Shown here one piece after another: positions 10,488-21,559 of a stretch of DNA of 64,000 nucleotides; position 1 is the first letter of the stretch; each line of letters opens with the position of its first letter. Location: assembly GCF_900497805.2 (NCBI RefSeq), contig NW_020940358.1:27869848-27933847 (forward strand), given 5' to 3'. The notes beneath the pieces are model-generated. The model was not told the DNA's origin. It searched no databases and saw only the letters and a list, made by a program, of their open reading frames with translations. Made by a program: the position numbers and the translations under genes. Source of the DNA: Vombatus ursinus (Eukaryota; Chordata; Mammalia; Diprotodontia; Vombatidae).

Positions 10488-10499
10488 TCTGACACAATT

Positions 10500-11590
10500 C
10501 TCATAGCACTTTGTATAATGAGTCCCAGAGATGGCTTATAGAAAATAACATCATCAACAACATGGTGATGTAAGAATGGTTTGAGGCCTCTAGCACATTG
10601 GGTAGATCCCCTTTTGTGGATTTATGGGAAAACATGGACAAGATCAATGTAGGATAAGAAAGCATGGAGAAGCTGTGATCTGGATTGGCCTCCTAGTAAG
10701 ACCATAAATCCATGCAAGTATAATGCAGCCTTGTGGTTCTTGCCCAAATTACAGGAGAGCTTCTAACTGGCATGGACCTTTCTATGCCATGGCTATCTCA
10801 GACTGACCCCAGGATGGAGACACGGTGGCGTCCCGTAGTGTCTGTTTTATGGATAGTAAACATATAGCTAGAGATGGGAAACTCCCGAGCCTCTCTATGA
10901 TAATGTAATGACAAATACACCCAGAGCTAAAATCAAGGCAGGCCTCTCACAGGGGCAGTCAAATGAATCATTGTCCATTTTTTAAAAGTCAGTTAAGTGT
11001 TGTTTCTGATGAAGATGAATTAGGCCTCTTCAGGCTGGAAACAGAGACCTAGTGGAGCTAGGATAGAAGGGTATAAAATCAAAAAGGGTAGAAAGGAGAA
11101 ACAATCCTATGGATTTTCTCATTTTAATAGGGACAACTGATCAGGTGGAAAGCACTGTGCTTGAAATCAGGAAGCCTGGTCTTATGGTCTTACTTGGCTG
11201 TGAGACCCTGGACAAATCATTTTTCTCTAGCTCTCATTTTCTCATCTGCAAAATGGAAGTAATAACAACAGCCCTTGGGAAGTTCAGGTGTTATTATTCA
11301 CTGAAAAGAGAAAATGATAACCATAGGGTGCATCAAAATGGGGCTGTTACTATTATTAACAGGGAGAGGTTTGCTCGGGCTCAAATACTACACTGAGAGG
11401 CCTCCTTTTAAGTCTGAAAGAGATAGTTTTCAGAACAAAAGTCAGTCCTATTTCATGTATCATGGAGTAAACCCATGAATTGATCTCTGTGCCCTTGGTA
11501 AGGGCTAGGAATATATAGTTAATGGTGTCAAGAAGGATTTAGATAAACTTATAGAAGACATTTCTGTTCTTTGAGCCTCACCTCTCTTCT
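10500..11590. other. Unassigned intergenic sequence
   Basis: A MIR-like + strand remnant lies at about 11140-11290 (CATTTTCTCATCTGCAAAATGG). No exon, TIR pair or known element was recognised in the rest. Confidence 0.35.
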
Positions 11591-11599
11591 GTATTCAAA

Positions 11600-11847
11600 G
11601 CTATGATGGAAGGAGATCTGGGGTTCAAATCCCTCCTCTTACTTTTACTACCTGCATGACCTTATACAAGTCACTTCATCTGTTTACACCTCAGTTTCTT
11701 TATCTGCAAAATGAGGGAGGTTGGCCTAGATGACTTCTGAAGCGCCTTCCAGCCCTAGCCCATGCTCTGTGTGTCCATCTGTAAAATGGGGATAGAAGCA
11801 TGAGGTCACTTGTACTAAATTTTCTACCAGGGTGTTTGAGGATCAAG
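11600..11847 (+). mobile_element. MIR/core-SINE remnant
   Basis: GGGGTTCAAATCCCTCCTC, TCAGTTTCTTTATCTGCAAAA and GAGGATCAAGTGAGATAATAA are in SINE order. Confidence 0.6.
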
Positions 11848-11860
11848 TGAGATAATAAAT

Positions 11861-11997
11861 GTATTTTTTGGGTGAGAGTTGGGGTTAAGTGACTTCCCCA
11901 GTATCACAGGGCTAGTAAGTGTCTGAGGCTAGATTTGAACTCAGATCCTCCTGACTTCAGGGCCAATGCTCTATCCACTGTACCACCTAGCTGCTTC
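11861..11997 (-). mobile_element. Marsupial SINE (short type) with perfect target duplication
   Basis: Reverse SINE flanked by identical 13-mers TGAGATAATAAAT at 11848-11860 and 11998-12010. It interrupts the older SINE remnant to its left. Confidence 0.92.
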
Positions 11998-12162
11998 TGA
12001 GATAATAAATTTGCAATCACGATGCTTTACATAAATGTCAGCTCTTCTTTTTCCTCCTCCTCCCCCTCTTCCTTCTCTTCCTCTTTCTTCCTATAAACTC
12101 GGGGATGAGATATTCACAAGAGCAAGAGAGATGCATTAAAGAAAATTAATTCTTACAGTGGA

Positions 12163-12325
12163 TAGAGTACTGGAGTCTGAAGGGAGGGGGTTATCCTCTG
12201 CTTTCTCTGGCATAGCCTGGTGAGAGGCCTGGCCTGAAGCTTCAGTGGCTCAGCTAGATTCCCATCAACATTGCGTTTATTCAGAATAACTCAAAACTGT
12301 GAACTGGGACATTTTAGTCCGAAGC
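12163..12325. repeat. Unclassified repeat, unit 1 (partner at 14370-14645)
   Basis: Positions 12195-12234 are a perfect 40-bp reverse complement of 14580-14619, and similarity continues in reverse to about 12290. The next segment, 12293-12325 (start AAAACTGTGAACTGGGACAT), instead matches 14370-14402 in the same orientation with only a few differences. No ORF is seen and the family is unknown. Confidence 0.8.
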
Positions 12326-12545
12326 ACAGAGCACAGAGTCAGGAAGACCTGAGTTCAAATCCAGCTTCAGACATTTTCCAGCTGTGTGACCCTGGGCAAG
12401 ATGCTTAAATTTTCTCTGCCTCGGTTTCCTCAACTGTAAAATGAGGTTGATAATAGCACAAATGGTGAAGATAAAATGAAGGTAGTATTTGTAAAGTGCT
12501 TTGTAAACCTTAAAAGCATTATAAAAATGCTAGCTCTTAATCTTT
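12326..12545 (+). mobile_element. Core-SINE (MIR/MAR1-like long form)
   Basis: CACAGAGTCAGGAAGACCTG, GTGTGACCCTGGGCAAG, TTTGTAAAGTGCTTTGTAAACC and AAAATGCTAGCTCTTAATC are in order. Confidence 0.75.
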
Positions 12546-12589
12546 TTCAGCATCATCAGCATCAGTATTGGAGGCCATCATAGAAGACA

Positions 12590-13200
12590 TTTTTTTTTTT
12601 GTCTAGACACATACCTCTTGGCAGTTTTAGTCTCCCCTCTCATAATTGGAAGAAGATCCTCTGCATAATGTTTTCCTCCGCATATCTTCAGTCACTCTTC
12701 ATTCATAGCCATGGTTTTATGAGAACAAATAAGACTAAGCAGGAGGTGGAGCTGTTTCAGCTCCTTGCAGAGGCCCAATATAACACGAGGTGCTGATACA
12801 GGTTTAGAAATTAGATCATACGGTCTGGAGATGGTGGAGACATGAGAACATCAGAACAGAGGTTGGGGTAGGGGATAGAAGTGCTCCTCAAATTCAGGTT
12901 TCCCCACTCCAGGTCCTGAGTGCTTTCCACACCATCACACAGCCTTTCAATACATTATTGATTTTCTAGGATGAGCAGAGAGCATAAAACCATATTGATG
13001 CCTCAAAGCAAAGTAGCCAAGAGAAAAGATGTCAAACAGAGACAGATCCTAGAATGCAAAGCAATCTTGGATCCATGCTAACCAGCAGTTGGCTAGAGGG
13101 ATCACCTGACTCATTCAGGGTCTGAAAGACCCAGGCAAGTCAGAGTTAGACCCCTCTACCCTACATGATCTCAGGCTTTCCCAGTATGCCTTGAACCTCA
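12590..13200. other. Unassigned intergenic sequence
   Basis: Nothing recognisable after a short poly-T at 12591. Small open frames lack any family resemblance. Confidence 0.35.
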
Positions 13201-13214
13201 TTTCCTTGTTATCA

Positions 13215-13327
13215 TCATTTTATTTATTTATTTATTTATTTATTCATTCATCTATCTATCTATTTATTTATTTATTTATCTATTTATTTATTTATTTGTT
13301 TGTTTATTTATTTGTTTATGTATTTAT
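13215..13327. repeat. (TTTA)n microsatellite with ATCT/TTTG interruptions
   Basis: Roughly 110 bp of TTTA-type tetramers. It abuts the A-rich end of the reverse SINE at 13329, so it probably grew from the SINE tail. Confidence 0.9.
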
Positions 13328-13328
13328 T

Positions 13329-13471
13329 TGGTGAGGCAATTGGGGTTAAGTGACTTGCCCAAGGTCACACAGCTAGTATGTGTCAAGTGTTTGGTCTGAG
13401 GCCGAATTTGGACTCAGGTCCTCCTGACTTCAGGGCCAGTGCTCTATCCACTGCGCCACCTAGCTGCCCCC
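13329..13471 (-). mobile_element. Marsupial SINE (short type)
   Basis: Reverse complete copy: GGTGAGGCAATTGGGGTTAA to CTGCGCCACCTAGCTGCCCC. Confidence 0.92.
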
Positions 13472-13552
13472 ATCATTGTTGTTTTAATGAAAAGTGTAAC
13501 ATTCATGTTACATTACAGCAGCTGACATTTATTTAGGGTTTTATAATTTAGG

Positions 13553-13770
13553 CAGGTAGGTAGCATAATGGATAGAGTCCTGGATGTGGAGTCAGGGAGA
13601 CTTGAATTCAAATCCAGCCTAAGACACTTGCTAGCTGTGTGACCTTTGCCTGCCTCAGTTTCTTCCACTGTAAAATGGAGCTAATAGCACCAAGGATCAA
13701 ATGAGTTATTTGTTTAAGCACTTAGCGAAGTGCCTAGCACACAGTAAGTGCTTAATAAATGTTTCTTTCT
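13553..13770 (+). mobile_element. Core-SINE (long form) with L2-like tail
   Basis: GTAGCATAATGGATAGAGTCC, AGACACTTGCTAGCTGTGTG and a tail GTGCCTAGCACACAGTAAGT typical of MIR/L2 partners. Confidence 0.75.
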
Positions 13771-13789
13771 TTCCTTCCCTCCTTTCAAT

Positions 13790-14000
13790 TCGATTCAATT
13801 CAATTCAGTCAACATTTATTAAGCACCTGCTATGTGCCAAGAAATTGTGCTGAGCTATTGTGCTGAGTTCAAGATATAAAGACAAAAATGAAACGGTCCT
13901 TTAAGAAGCTTACATTTTATTGAAAAGCTATAATTTGTATGTGGATAAGTGAAGTTATACAAAGTAATGCCAAGAGGGAGAGGAGAACCTGGGAGGTAGG
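13790..14000 (-). mobile_element. L2 LINE 3' end
   Basis: Reverse L2 end: CAACATTTATTAAGCACCTGC, then the region homologous to TTAAGAAGCTTACATTTTATTG in other copies. Confidence 0.7.
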
Positions 14001-14369
14001 GGTCACAAGTATGTATTAACTCCATTTTACAGGTAAGCACCAGTTCTCACTTTCTATCAGAATATGGAGTACTGAATAGCCAATGTTTAAAGGAACTAAT
14101 TTTGTTCTTTATAATGAACAAAAGCCTGAATTCAGCTTTGCTACTTGCTACTCATATGACCTTGGACAAGTCACTTAACTAGCTTCCTTCATCTTCATTT
14201 CCTCTATATAAAGTGAAGGATGTAGACAGGACCTTTGAGGTCCCTTCCAGTGTTAACATTATGTTCTTAGGATCAATCCTGTAGGAGTCACCCTGGTCAC
14301 CTTGGTCCCAATTGTCTTTGTCTCAGCACCAGTCACATGCCCTCCCTCCAAAGGATTTGCCTGGGGAGG

Positions 14370-14645
14370 AAAACTGTGAACTGGGACATTTCAGTTTGAA
14401 GCCAAAATAAACGCATAGCTAAGGAGAAGTAACCCAACAGTGGCCCTAGTTCTGCATCTCATTAGTGCCTTATCACTCCTTAACCACTTGGGATAGGCAG
14501 CTCCCTGGAGAGTTCAGTTTGAGCTATTTTGAATAAACACAAGGGTTGGTGGGAACCCAGCTGAGTCACCGAAGCTTCTGGCCAGGCCTCTCACCAGGCT
14601 ATGCCAGAGAAAGCAGAGGGTAAACCCCTCCCCTCAGACAGCTTC
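14370..14645. repeat. Unclassified repeat, unit 2 (partner at 12163-12325)
   Basis: Left part 14370-14402 matches 12293-12325 in the same orientation. Right part 14510-14640 matches 12163-12290 in reverse, including the perfect 40-mer at 14580-14619. The left CAGTTTGAAGCCAAAATAAACG and right CAGTTTGAGCTATTTTGAAT resemble each other as direct repeats. Confidence 0.8.
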
Positions 14646-14649
14646 TGGT

Positions 14650-15185
14650 CTTTCCAGGAGCCTCCAGGCTGAGCTAGAGTGGGAAGGAAAAGGTGCTGTC
14701 TGCTCATAGCTGCCCTTCTTCCCTTCTCCCTTTCGCCTTTCACCTGGAACATATCTTAAACTTCCTGCCATCAAGGCAGTAAAACCCTCAGTGGACCTAA
14801 GCATACGCCTAACTCAGTATGAAAGCCCAGTGCTGAGGGGTGGCCACTGAAACTCACAGAATCATCTGTTAAGGCAGGGAAGAGCTGAAATCTGCATTAG
14901 GGAAGGGCACACTCATATTGATGCACACTGATTTTTGAAGTCTTTCAGGATAATAGAGGCTCACATTTCTATGACACTTTGTAAGCTCTTCTCACACCTC
15001 AGCAGGCAAGAATGATTATTTCCATTGTTAAGATGAAGATTTTAGGCAGAGAAGTGAAATAATATATCCAAAATCACATAACTAGTACATATTGAAACTC
15101 TGGCTTGAATTCAAGTCTCATGACTCTCAGTCCAACGTTGTTTTCTCCTATTACTCCTGTTTAGAGGTCTCTAGGCAAGTGAGAC
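14650..15185. other. Unassigned intergenic sequence
   Basis: A weak reverse SINE remnant is visible around 14940-15130 (CTTTGTAAGCTCTTCTCAC, CTTGAATTCAAGTCTC). Otherwise nothing is recognised. Confidence 0.35.
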
Positions 15186-15189
15186 AGTA

Positions 15190-15440
15190 ATAGCCAATAG
15201 TTAACATTTATACTGTATTTCATTGGTTTCAAAACACTTTACATATGTTATCTCATTTGATTCTCACAACCTTGCAAGGTGGGTCCTCTTGTTATCCCCA
15301 TTTTACAGATAAGGACACTGAGGCTCAGAGGTCAAAAGACTTACCCGTATTATATAGCTAGTAAATGTCTGAGGCAGGTTTTAAATTTAGGTCCTCCTGA
15401 TGTTACTACACTACCCCTAGTCACTATACCTACCTAGCTC
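15190..15440 (-). mobile_element. Core-SINE (long form)
   Basis: Reverse order: TTCAAAACACTTTACATATG, ATCTCATTTGATTCTCACAA, CCCCATTTTACAGATAAGG, TATATAGCTAGTAAATGTC. Confidence 0.8.
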
Positions 15441-15483
15441 TCTCTATGCCAGTGGAACAAGAAGTCAGGGCATTTGGGAAACC

Positions 15484-15527
15484 ATCATCATCATCATTAT
15501 CATCATCATGATCATGATCATCCTCAT
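15484..15527. repeat. (CAT)n microsatellite, interrupted
   Basis: About 44 bp of CAT/ATC triplets with GATCAT interruptions. Confidence 0.85.
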
Positions 15528-15669
15528 CAAATTGAAATGTCTTACAACACTAAGTTAGCTATTTGACCTTAGACACATCAGTACTTCTCTGGACTTTATT
15601 TTCCCCATCTGTAAAATGGAGATTACAAACCTTGCCCCACTCTTTCCCTTCTAAGGCTGCCATGAGAAT

Positions 15670-16650
15670 CACATGATCATAGATTCCCCCTGAAAGGGAC
15701 CTTACATGTCATCAAGTTCAACTCCTTCATTTTAAGGAAGAGGTAACCAAGCCCCAGAGGTTAAGTAACTTCTTCAGAGTCTGAGGCAGGATTCAAACTT
15801 AGGTCCTCCTTACTCCAAGTCCAGTGCTTTATCTACTATCCCAAGCTGCCATTCAGATGAGATAATGGATTCCAAGCAGCTTTGGAAAAGAGTAGGTACT
15901 TGCTGCATATGTGTGAGGGATGGTTGTAAGCATGAGCTATGTAGATTTGTGGCTTCAGAAAGGGCAGATTCGAGGTCCCATACTACCTCACAGGGCTGGT
16001 GATCCAGGGACCAAGGCATGACGGAGCCCTCCACTCTCCCTACCTCCCTGGTTTTGTCTCAGGGACCCTGTGGGAGGGAAGAAGTGGTGGGAGAAGATTG
16101 AGGAAGTTGGGAGGAGGGAGGGGGAGGGGGGACTCTGAGTATTGCAAAGAGCTTGAGGCCTGGTGGATGCTCAGCTGAAATTTTTCCAAGCTGAGAAAAA
16201 AAAAAAAAAAAACCACCCCACACTTCTCAGGCTTAAAATAGAGTTGCTGAGCATAAAATGCCAAATGTAAGGCAAAGTCAGCAAGCAGCCTGACCCGACC
16301 TGACTGCCTCCCCGCTAAATCCCTCTTAGCTCCAGGCTGTGCACAGGGGCAGGAGAGGGGGTCCAATAACTCATCCCCCTAAGTGGCTACTTAGCTGTTT
16401 CCATCCTTACAGGGAGAGGAGAGCAGAATTGGAGGGAAGGAAGAAGATTTTGCAGGAGAAGCCACTGAAAAAGTAAGGAATTTTAAGTTTTTATAGCTGA
16501 CAGGGACCTTAGAAACTATTTAGTCTGACTTCTTCATTTTACATATGGGGAAATTGAGGCCCAAAGCAGTTAAATGACTTACCTAAGAATACAAGGGAGG
16601 TATGTGGCAGAATGTGACCCAGACCCAGGTCTTTTACCTAAAATCTAATG
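15670..16650 (-). mobile_element. Two reverse MIR-like SINEs flanking unassigned sequence
   Basis: The first, 15675-15850, has CATAGATTCCCCCTGAAAGG and TAGGTCCTCCTTACTCC. The second, 16490-16640, has TTTATAGCTGACAGGGACC and GTGACCCAGACCCAGG. Between them (15850-16480) lies purine-rich unique sequence with a short poly-A at about 16197-16212 and no exon. Confidence 0.5.
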
Positions 16651-16767
16651 TTGTTTCTTTGCCACATTCTGGTGGGAGAGCAGTTATGGAAGCCAGCTAT
16701 GGAAGTCTCCCCTCCCCATTCTAAACCCTATGGTTTACATCAATTTAGGCCTGATTAGAATCCCAGA

Positions 16768-17028
16768 GGGCAGGTAGGTGACACCATACTGGTCAGAGTG
16801 CCAGGTCTGGAGTCAGGAAGACTCATCTTCTTGAGTTCAAATCTGGCCTCAGACACTTACTGCTATGTGACCCTGGGCTAGTCACTTAACCCTGTTTGCC
16901 TCAGTTTCCTCAACTGTAGAATGAGCTGAAGAAAGAAATGGCAGACCACTTGAGTATCTTTGCCAAGAAAACCCCAAATGGGGTCACAAAAATTTGGATA
17001 TGACTGAAAATGACTGAATAATAACAAC
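16768..17028 (+). mobile_element. Marsupial SINE (long type)
   Basis: GGCAGGTAGGTGACACCATAC, AAGACTCATCTTCTTGAG, CCTCAGTTTCCTCAACTGTA, AACCCCAAATGGGGTCAC and an AATAATAACAACA tail. Confidence 0.9.
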
Positions 17029-17029
17029 A

Positions 17030-17600
17030 GAATCCCAGAACATGTAACTTGCCCGGTTGAGTTTGAGTTGTATGGACACTACACTGTTTGGCTCTAGAAG
17101 AGACCCTTCTTCTTTCCACTTCCCATATGATGTCTACCACACATGGGTAATGTGCCCACCCAGACCAAATGCCTTCTTCTTAACTGGGAGATTCCTTTTC
17201 CCACTCACATCACCAAATATCAGCAGGGACCTTCCTGTTTTTCTTAAGCTCTGAATATTTCCTAACCAGGAGGCCAGGGCCTGAGCCTGGGTTCAGCAAC
17301 TTTTCTGGCCTGGGCATCCCAACCTGGCTGGGCCTCCCAGAAGGGAGGAGTGGGGGGGGGTGTTGAAGATTCTGACTCGATGATATTGCAAAAAGAAAAA
17401 AAGCCTGGAGAAGTTTCAGGAAAAGCCTTGGGTAATGCAAGGAACAGCTGTGTAACAATTAGAGCTTCCCTAAGGGAGCTCTAAGGGTTTACTTTGGGAG
17501 AGCCCATCAAGAAAAGGGCAGATGACCATTTATTAGGGTGTTGTAAATGGAGTTTGTGCTGAGGATCAGATTAGCCTAGGCACCCCATGATGTCCCTTCT
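17030..17600. other. Unassigned intergenic sequence
   Basis: Contains a short G-run near 17352 and no recognised exon or repeat. Confidence 0.35.
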
Positions 17601-17604
17601 AACC

Positions 17605-17770
17605 CTGGAGTTAGAGTCTGAAGACCTGTCTGCCACATACTAGCCATGTGACTTAGGGCAAGTCACTTCCCCTCTTTGAGACTCAGTTTCCTCCTTTGTA
17701 AAGGAGGAGGTGGGCGACTTAATTTCTAAGACCCTTTCCAGACTTAAACCAGAAGAAATCCAATGATTTT
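17605..17770 (+). mobile_element. MIR-like core-SINE
   Basis: TAGCCATGTGACTTAGGGCAAG, GACTCAGTTTCCTCCTTTGT. Confidence 0.65.
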
Positions 17771-17968
17771 GGCATCATTCATGTAGGAAGTATTTATTAA
17801 TTGTATTTTGTTTCAGCCACTATGCTAGGCACTGGGGATACAGATAAGAAAGAGACAGTGCCTGCCCTCAAGGAGCTTACATTTTATTGGGAAAGGGGAA
17901 GTAGCATGAACACAGATAGATAAATACAAAATATATAGGAAGTAAATTCATAGAAATAGGGGAGGAAG

Positions 17969-18096
17969 GGGCAGCTAGGTGGCACAGTGGATGGAACACT
18001 GGACCTGGAGACAGGAGGACTTGAGTTCAAATCCAGCCTCATATACTAGCTGACTGACTCTGGGCAAATCACTTAACCCCAATTGTCTACAAGAAA
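17969..18096 (+). mobile_element. Marsupial SINE (short type) in L2
   Basis: GGGGCAGCTAGGTGGCACAG to CACTTAACCCCAATTGTC. Flanks AGAAATAGGGGAGGAA and AGAAATAGGGGATGGA look like a target-site duplication. Confidence 0.88.
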
Positions 18097-18199
18097 GAAA
18101 TAGGGGATGGAACCACCACAAATGTAGTGATCACAATAGTCTTGTGGCATTTAGGCTAAGCCTTGAAAGAGCTTAAGCATTCCACTAGGCAGAGGTGTC

Positions 18200-18345
18200 T
18201 TTTTCCCTTTCTTTTTTTTTTACATTTTTTTTCTCAATTCCATTTAAACCAAAAAATTTAACATTGGTTTTTTAAAAAAAAATTGAGTTCCAAATTCTCT
18301 CCCTCCCTCTTCTCCCCAACCCCACCTTGAGAAGGCAAGCAATTT
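18200..18345 (-). mobile_element. 5'-truncated L1 3' UTR fragment
   Basis: A T-rich tail precedes TTGAGTTCCAAATTCTCTCC and CCCACCTTGAGAAGGCAAGC, the reverse L1 3' UTR also seen at 20090 and 26500. It lies within L2. Confidence 0.7.
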
Positions 18346-18852
18346 AAGAAATGCATTACAGGGATTAGGAAACAGCCTGTGCAAAGGTACAGGGATGAGA
18401 GATACAGTGGCCTGTATGAAGGCAGGCAGGTAGGCCAACTTGACTAGAATTGAGAACATATCTAAAGGAGGCTGGAGCCAGATCAGAAGAGTTTTGAATG
18501 TCAGATAAAGGAATTTGTATTTTATTCAAGAGATAATTAGTGCTTACCATTTCAGGGATGGGATTGTTTTTAAAAATTGTTTTTAAAAAATGTTAAAAAT
18601 TGGGGAAAATAAAATATTATTTTTAAAGGGATAATTGGAAGCCACTGGAGCTTCTTGAGCAGGGGACTGTTATTGTTAGACCTCTGCTACAGCAATACCA
18701 TTTTAGCAACTTGACAGAGGATGATTTGGAGACAGGAGGAGTTCAAGGCAAAGAGATCAATCATTCAAGTAAGAAGTGATGAGAACAGAAGTGAAGGTGG
18801 TTGTGGTGTGAGTATTGAAAAGAGATGGATCCAAGACAGAACTGGTATATTA

Positions 18853-19500
18853 ATGCAAAGTTGGTGGAGCTGTGAACTTGTCCAGCCAATTTGGAAAACA
18901 ATTTGGAACTATGTCCAAAAATTGATTAAACTGGGCATGCCCTTTGACCCAGCAAACACTCCTAGGTGTATACCCCCAAACAGATCTAAGAAAAGACCCA
19001 TATGTATTACACATTTATAGTAGCTCTTCTTTTGGTAGCAAAGAATTAGAAACAAGAATTCGTTCAGCCATTTCCTAACTGATAAGAAAATGAGTGAACG
19101 AAGTATGGTATTGGAATGCAATGGAATGCTATTGCGCTGTAAGAAAAGATGAAGGTGATGGTTTCAGAGAAACCTGGGAAGACTTGTATGAAGAGATGCA
19201 GAGTGAAGTGAGCAGAACTAGAAGGATGATTTATACAACAACAATATGATAGACAACTTAGGTGCTGTGATCAACACAGTGGTCAACCATGATAACAGAA
19301 ACATGTTACCCAACTCCTGATAGAGTGCAGATCGAGGCACACACACACACACACACTCAATTGGGCATAGCCAATGTAGGAATTTGTTTTGTTTGACTAA
19401 CAACATTTGTAATAGAGATTTTGTTTTTCTTTCTTTCTCAGTTTGGGTATAGATGGGAGGTAGTAGGAGGAGAAGGCAGATTTTCATCGACTGAAAAAAA
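18853..19500 (+). mobile_element. L1 LINE, truncated 3' part
   Basis: Encodes degenerate ORF2 C-terminus (QSWWSCELVQPIWKTIWNY, LGMPFDPANTP, then AKN-like and EDLYEEMQSEVSRTRRM-like sequence), followed by the 3' UTR with an ACAC run at 19337-19356 and an A-rich tail near 19495. It is inserted in L2. Confidence 0.85.
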
Positions 19501-19876
19501 ATAAGATATTGTATTAGCTGAGTTGATAAGATTTGACAATTGATTGGCTATGAGAGGTGAGGGAGAGTGAAGGATGGGTGAGTGGAAGGACAGTACTGCT
19601 CTCAAAAGAAATAGGGAAGTTAAGAATAGGGGAAGGTTTTTGAGGAAAAATAATAAATTCTGCTTTGGATATGTCATTAAGATGTTTAAAGGACAATGTC
19701 TGGTAAGTACTTTAAAATGTTTGTTGACTGACTAATAACCTATTAGAAATGTCTAATAGGTAGTTGGTGATATGCAAGCCTTAAAACTTTAAGGCTTGCA
19801 AATCATTTTACATACATTATCTCATTATTTCTGGGAATTATGCTTAGAGATGTCAGTTGGGTCTTTGGAAGCTCTT

Positions 19877-20741
19877 TTTTAACTTGTTTATTTATTTTTA
19901 GTTTTCAACATTCATTTTTTTTTTTGCTTTTTAGTGAGGCATTTTGGGGTTAAGTGACTTGCCAAGGGTCACACAGCTAGTAAGTGTCATTGTCTGAGGC
20001 CAGATTTGAACTCAGGTCCTCTTGACTCCAAGGCTGGAGCTCTATTTGCCGTGCCACCTAGCTGCCTCTCAACATTCACTTTTGTAAGATTTGGAGTTCC
20101 AAATTTTCCTCCTTCCCCCTCCCCAAGATGGCATGCAATGTGATATAGGCTATACATGCATAACCATATTAAATATATTTCCACATTAGCCATATTGTGA
20201 AAAAAGAATCAGAACAAAAGGGGAAAACCACAAGAAAGAAAAAAAAAGAGAGAAAATAGTAAGCTTCGATCTGCATTCAGACTCCATAGTTCTTTCTCTG
20301 AATGTGGATAGCATTTTCTACCATGAGTCTTTTGGAATTGTCTTAGATCCTTGAATTGCTGAGAAGAGCTAAGTTTATCAAAGGTAGTCATCTCACAATG
20401 TTGCTGTTACTGTGTACCATGTTCTCCTGGTTCTGCTCACTTCACTTAGCATCAGTTCATGTAAATCTTTCCAGGTTTTTCTGAAATCTGCCAGCTCACC
20501 ATTTCTTATAGAATAATAGCATTCCATTACATTCATATAACACAATTTGTTCAGTCTTTCCACAACTGATGGACATCTCCTCAATTTCCAATTCTTTTCC
20601 ACTGCAAAAAGAGCTGCTAAAATATTTTTGCATATGTGGCCCCTTTTCCCTTTTTTATAATCTCTTTGGGATATAGACCTAGTAGTGGTGTTGTTGGATC
20701 AAAGGACATGCACAGTTTTAGATCCCTTTGGTCATAGTTTA
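19877..20741 (-). mobile_element. L1 LINE, truncated 3' part with target duplication
   Basis: The minus strand encodes ORF2 C-terminus (YDQRDLKLCMSFDPTTPLLG, EKNWKLRRCPSVVERLNKL, MLSEVSRTRRTWYT), then the 3' UTR with CCAAGATGGC-type block. Flanked by TGGAAGCTCTT at 19866-19876 and 20742-20752. A SINE (19917-20068) is nested in its 3' UTR. Confidence 0.92.
19917..20068 (-). mobile_element. Marsupial SINE (short type) nested in L1
   Basis: Reverse copy from a poly-T tail to CCGTGCCACCTAGCTGCC. TCAACATTCA flanks it on both sides, inside the L1 3' UTR, so the SINE is younger than that L1. Confidence 0.9.
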
Positions 20742-20752
20742 TGGAAGCTCTT

Positions 20753-21480
20753 GATATCAGCAAGAGAGATAGACATTTAGACAGAAAGATAAAGCATTTA
20801 TTAAACATTTATTACTTTCCAGGCACAGTGCTAAGTATTGGGGATACAAATGCAAGCAATACAAGTCCCCTGAACTCAAGGAACTTACATTCTAATGAGG
20901 AAGACAACACATTTGGGGGAAACTGGAAAAGGAGTTTGGAGGGCATGCATCCCTGTGAGAGAAAGTGTCCATAGGCAAGAAAAGGCCTAGGACAAAGTCC
21001 TCGGGTATATTTGTACATACCAGGTGAATGAAATCTTCAACAAAGAGTGGCCAGGAAGGTTTGGAGAAACAAGAGAGAACAGTGTAGAGATGTTAGGAAG
21101 ACCCAGAGGAAAGAGAATCCAGCAGGGGGTGGTCAGCAGTGTCAAACTGTGCAGAGAGGTCAAGAAGGATAAGGACTGAGAAGATTGTCATTTGGATTTG
21201 GCAATTGAGAGAACACTGGTAACCTCGGAGAGAACAGCTTCTGATGACTGATGAAGTATGGGGCCAGATTGCAAAGGGTTGTGAAGTGAGAGAGGAGAGG
21301 AAACAGAAGCAAGGAGTGTACCTAGCTTTTTTCTATAAGTTTGGTTGTCTTGGATAATCGAATACTATGCAATAGCTTGAAGGAATAGTAGGGTCAAGCG
21401 AAGTTTTTTAAGGACGTTGGAGATTTGTACGTGTTTGTAGGCAACAACAGGGAGTCGGTAGATGAGAGGCTGAAAATTAA
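20753..21480 (-). mobile_element. L2 LINE 3' portion
   Basis: Reverse L2: AAGCATTTATTAAACATTTATTAC, GCTAAGTATTGGGGATACAA, CTGAACTCAAGGAACTTAC, then degraded coding-strand sequence. It continues the L2 interrupted at 19877. Confidence 0.65.
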
Positions 21481-21559
21481 AGGGGATGGGGGGGCGAGGA
21501 TCAGAGTAAGCTGTTAGAGGAGCAAGGAGGGAACGGGATCAAGGGCAAAAGTAGAAGGG

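Larger units (their letters stand above)
17785..19865 (-). mobile_element. Long L2 LINE 3' portion broken by three younger insertions
   Basis: Read in reverse this is L2 from its 3' end (AGTATTTATTAATTGTATTTTG..GCTAGGCACTGGGGATAC) into ORF2. Minus-strand coding traces include PCTFAQAVS near 18370. Insertions are a SINE at 17969-18096, an L1 3' fragment at 18200-18345 and a larger L1 at 18853-19500. L2 resumes after each. Confidence 0.75.
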
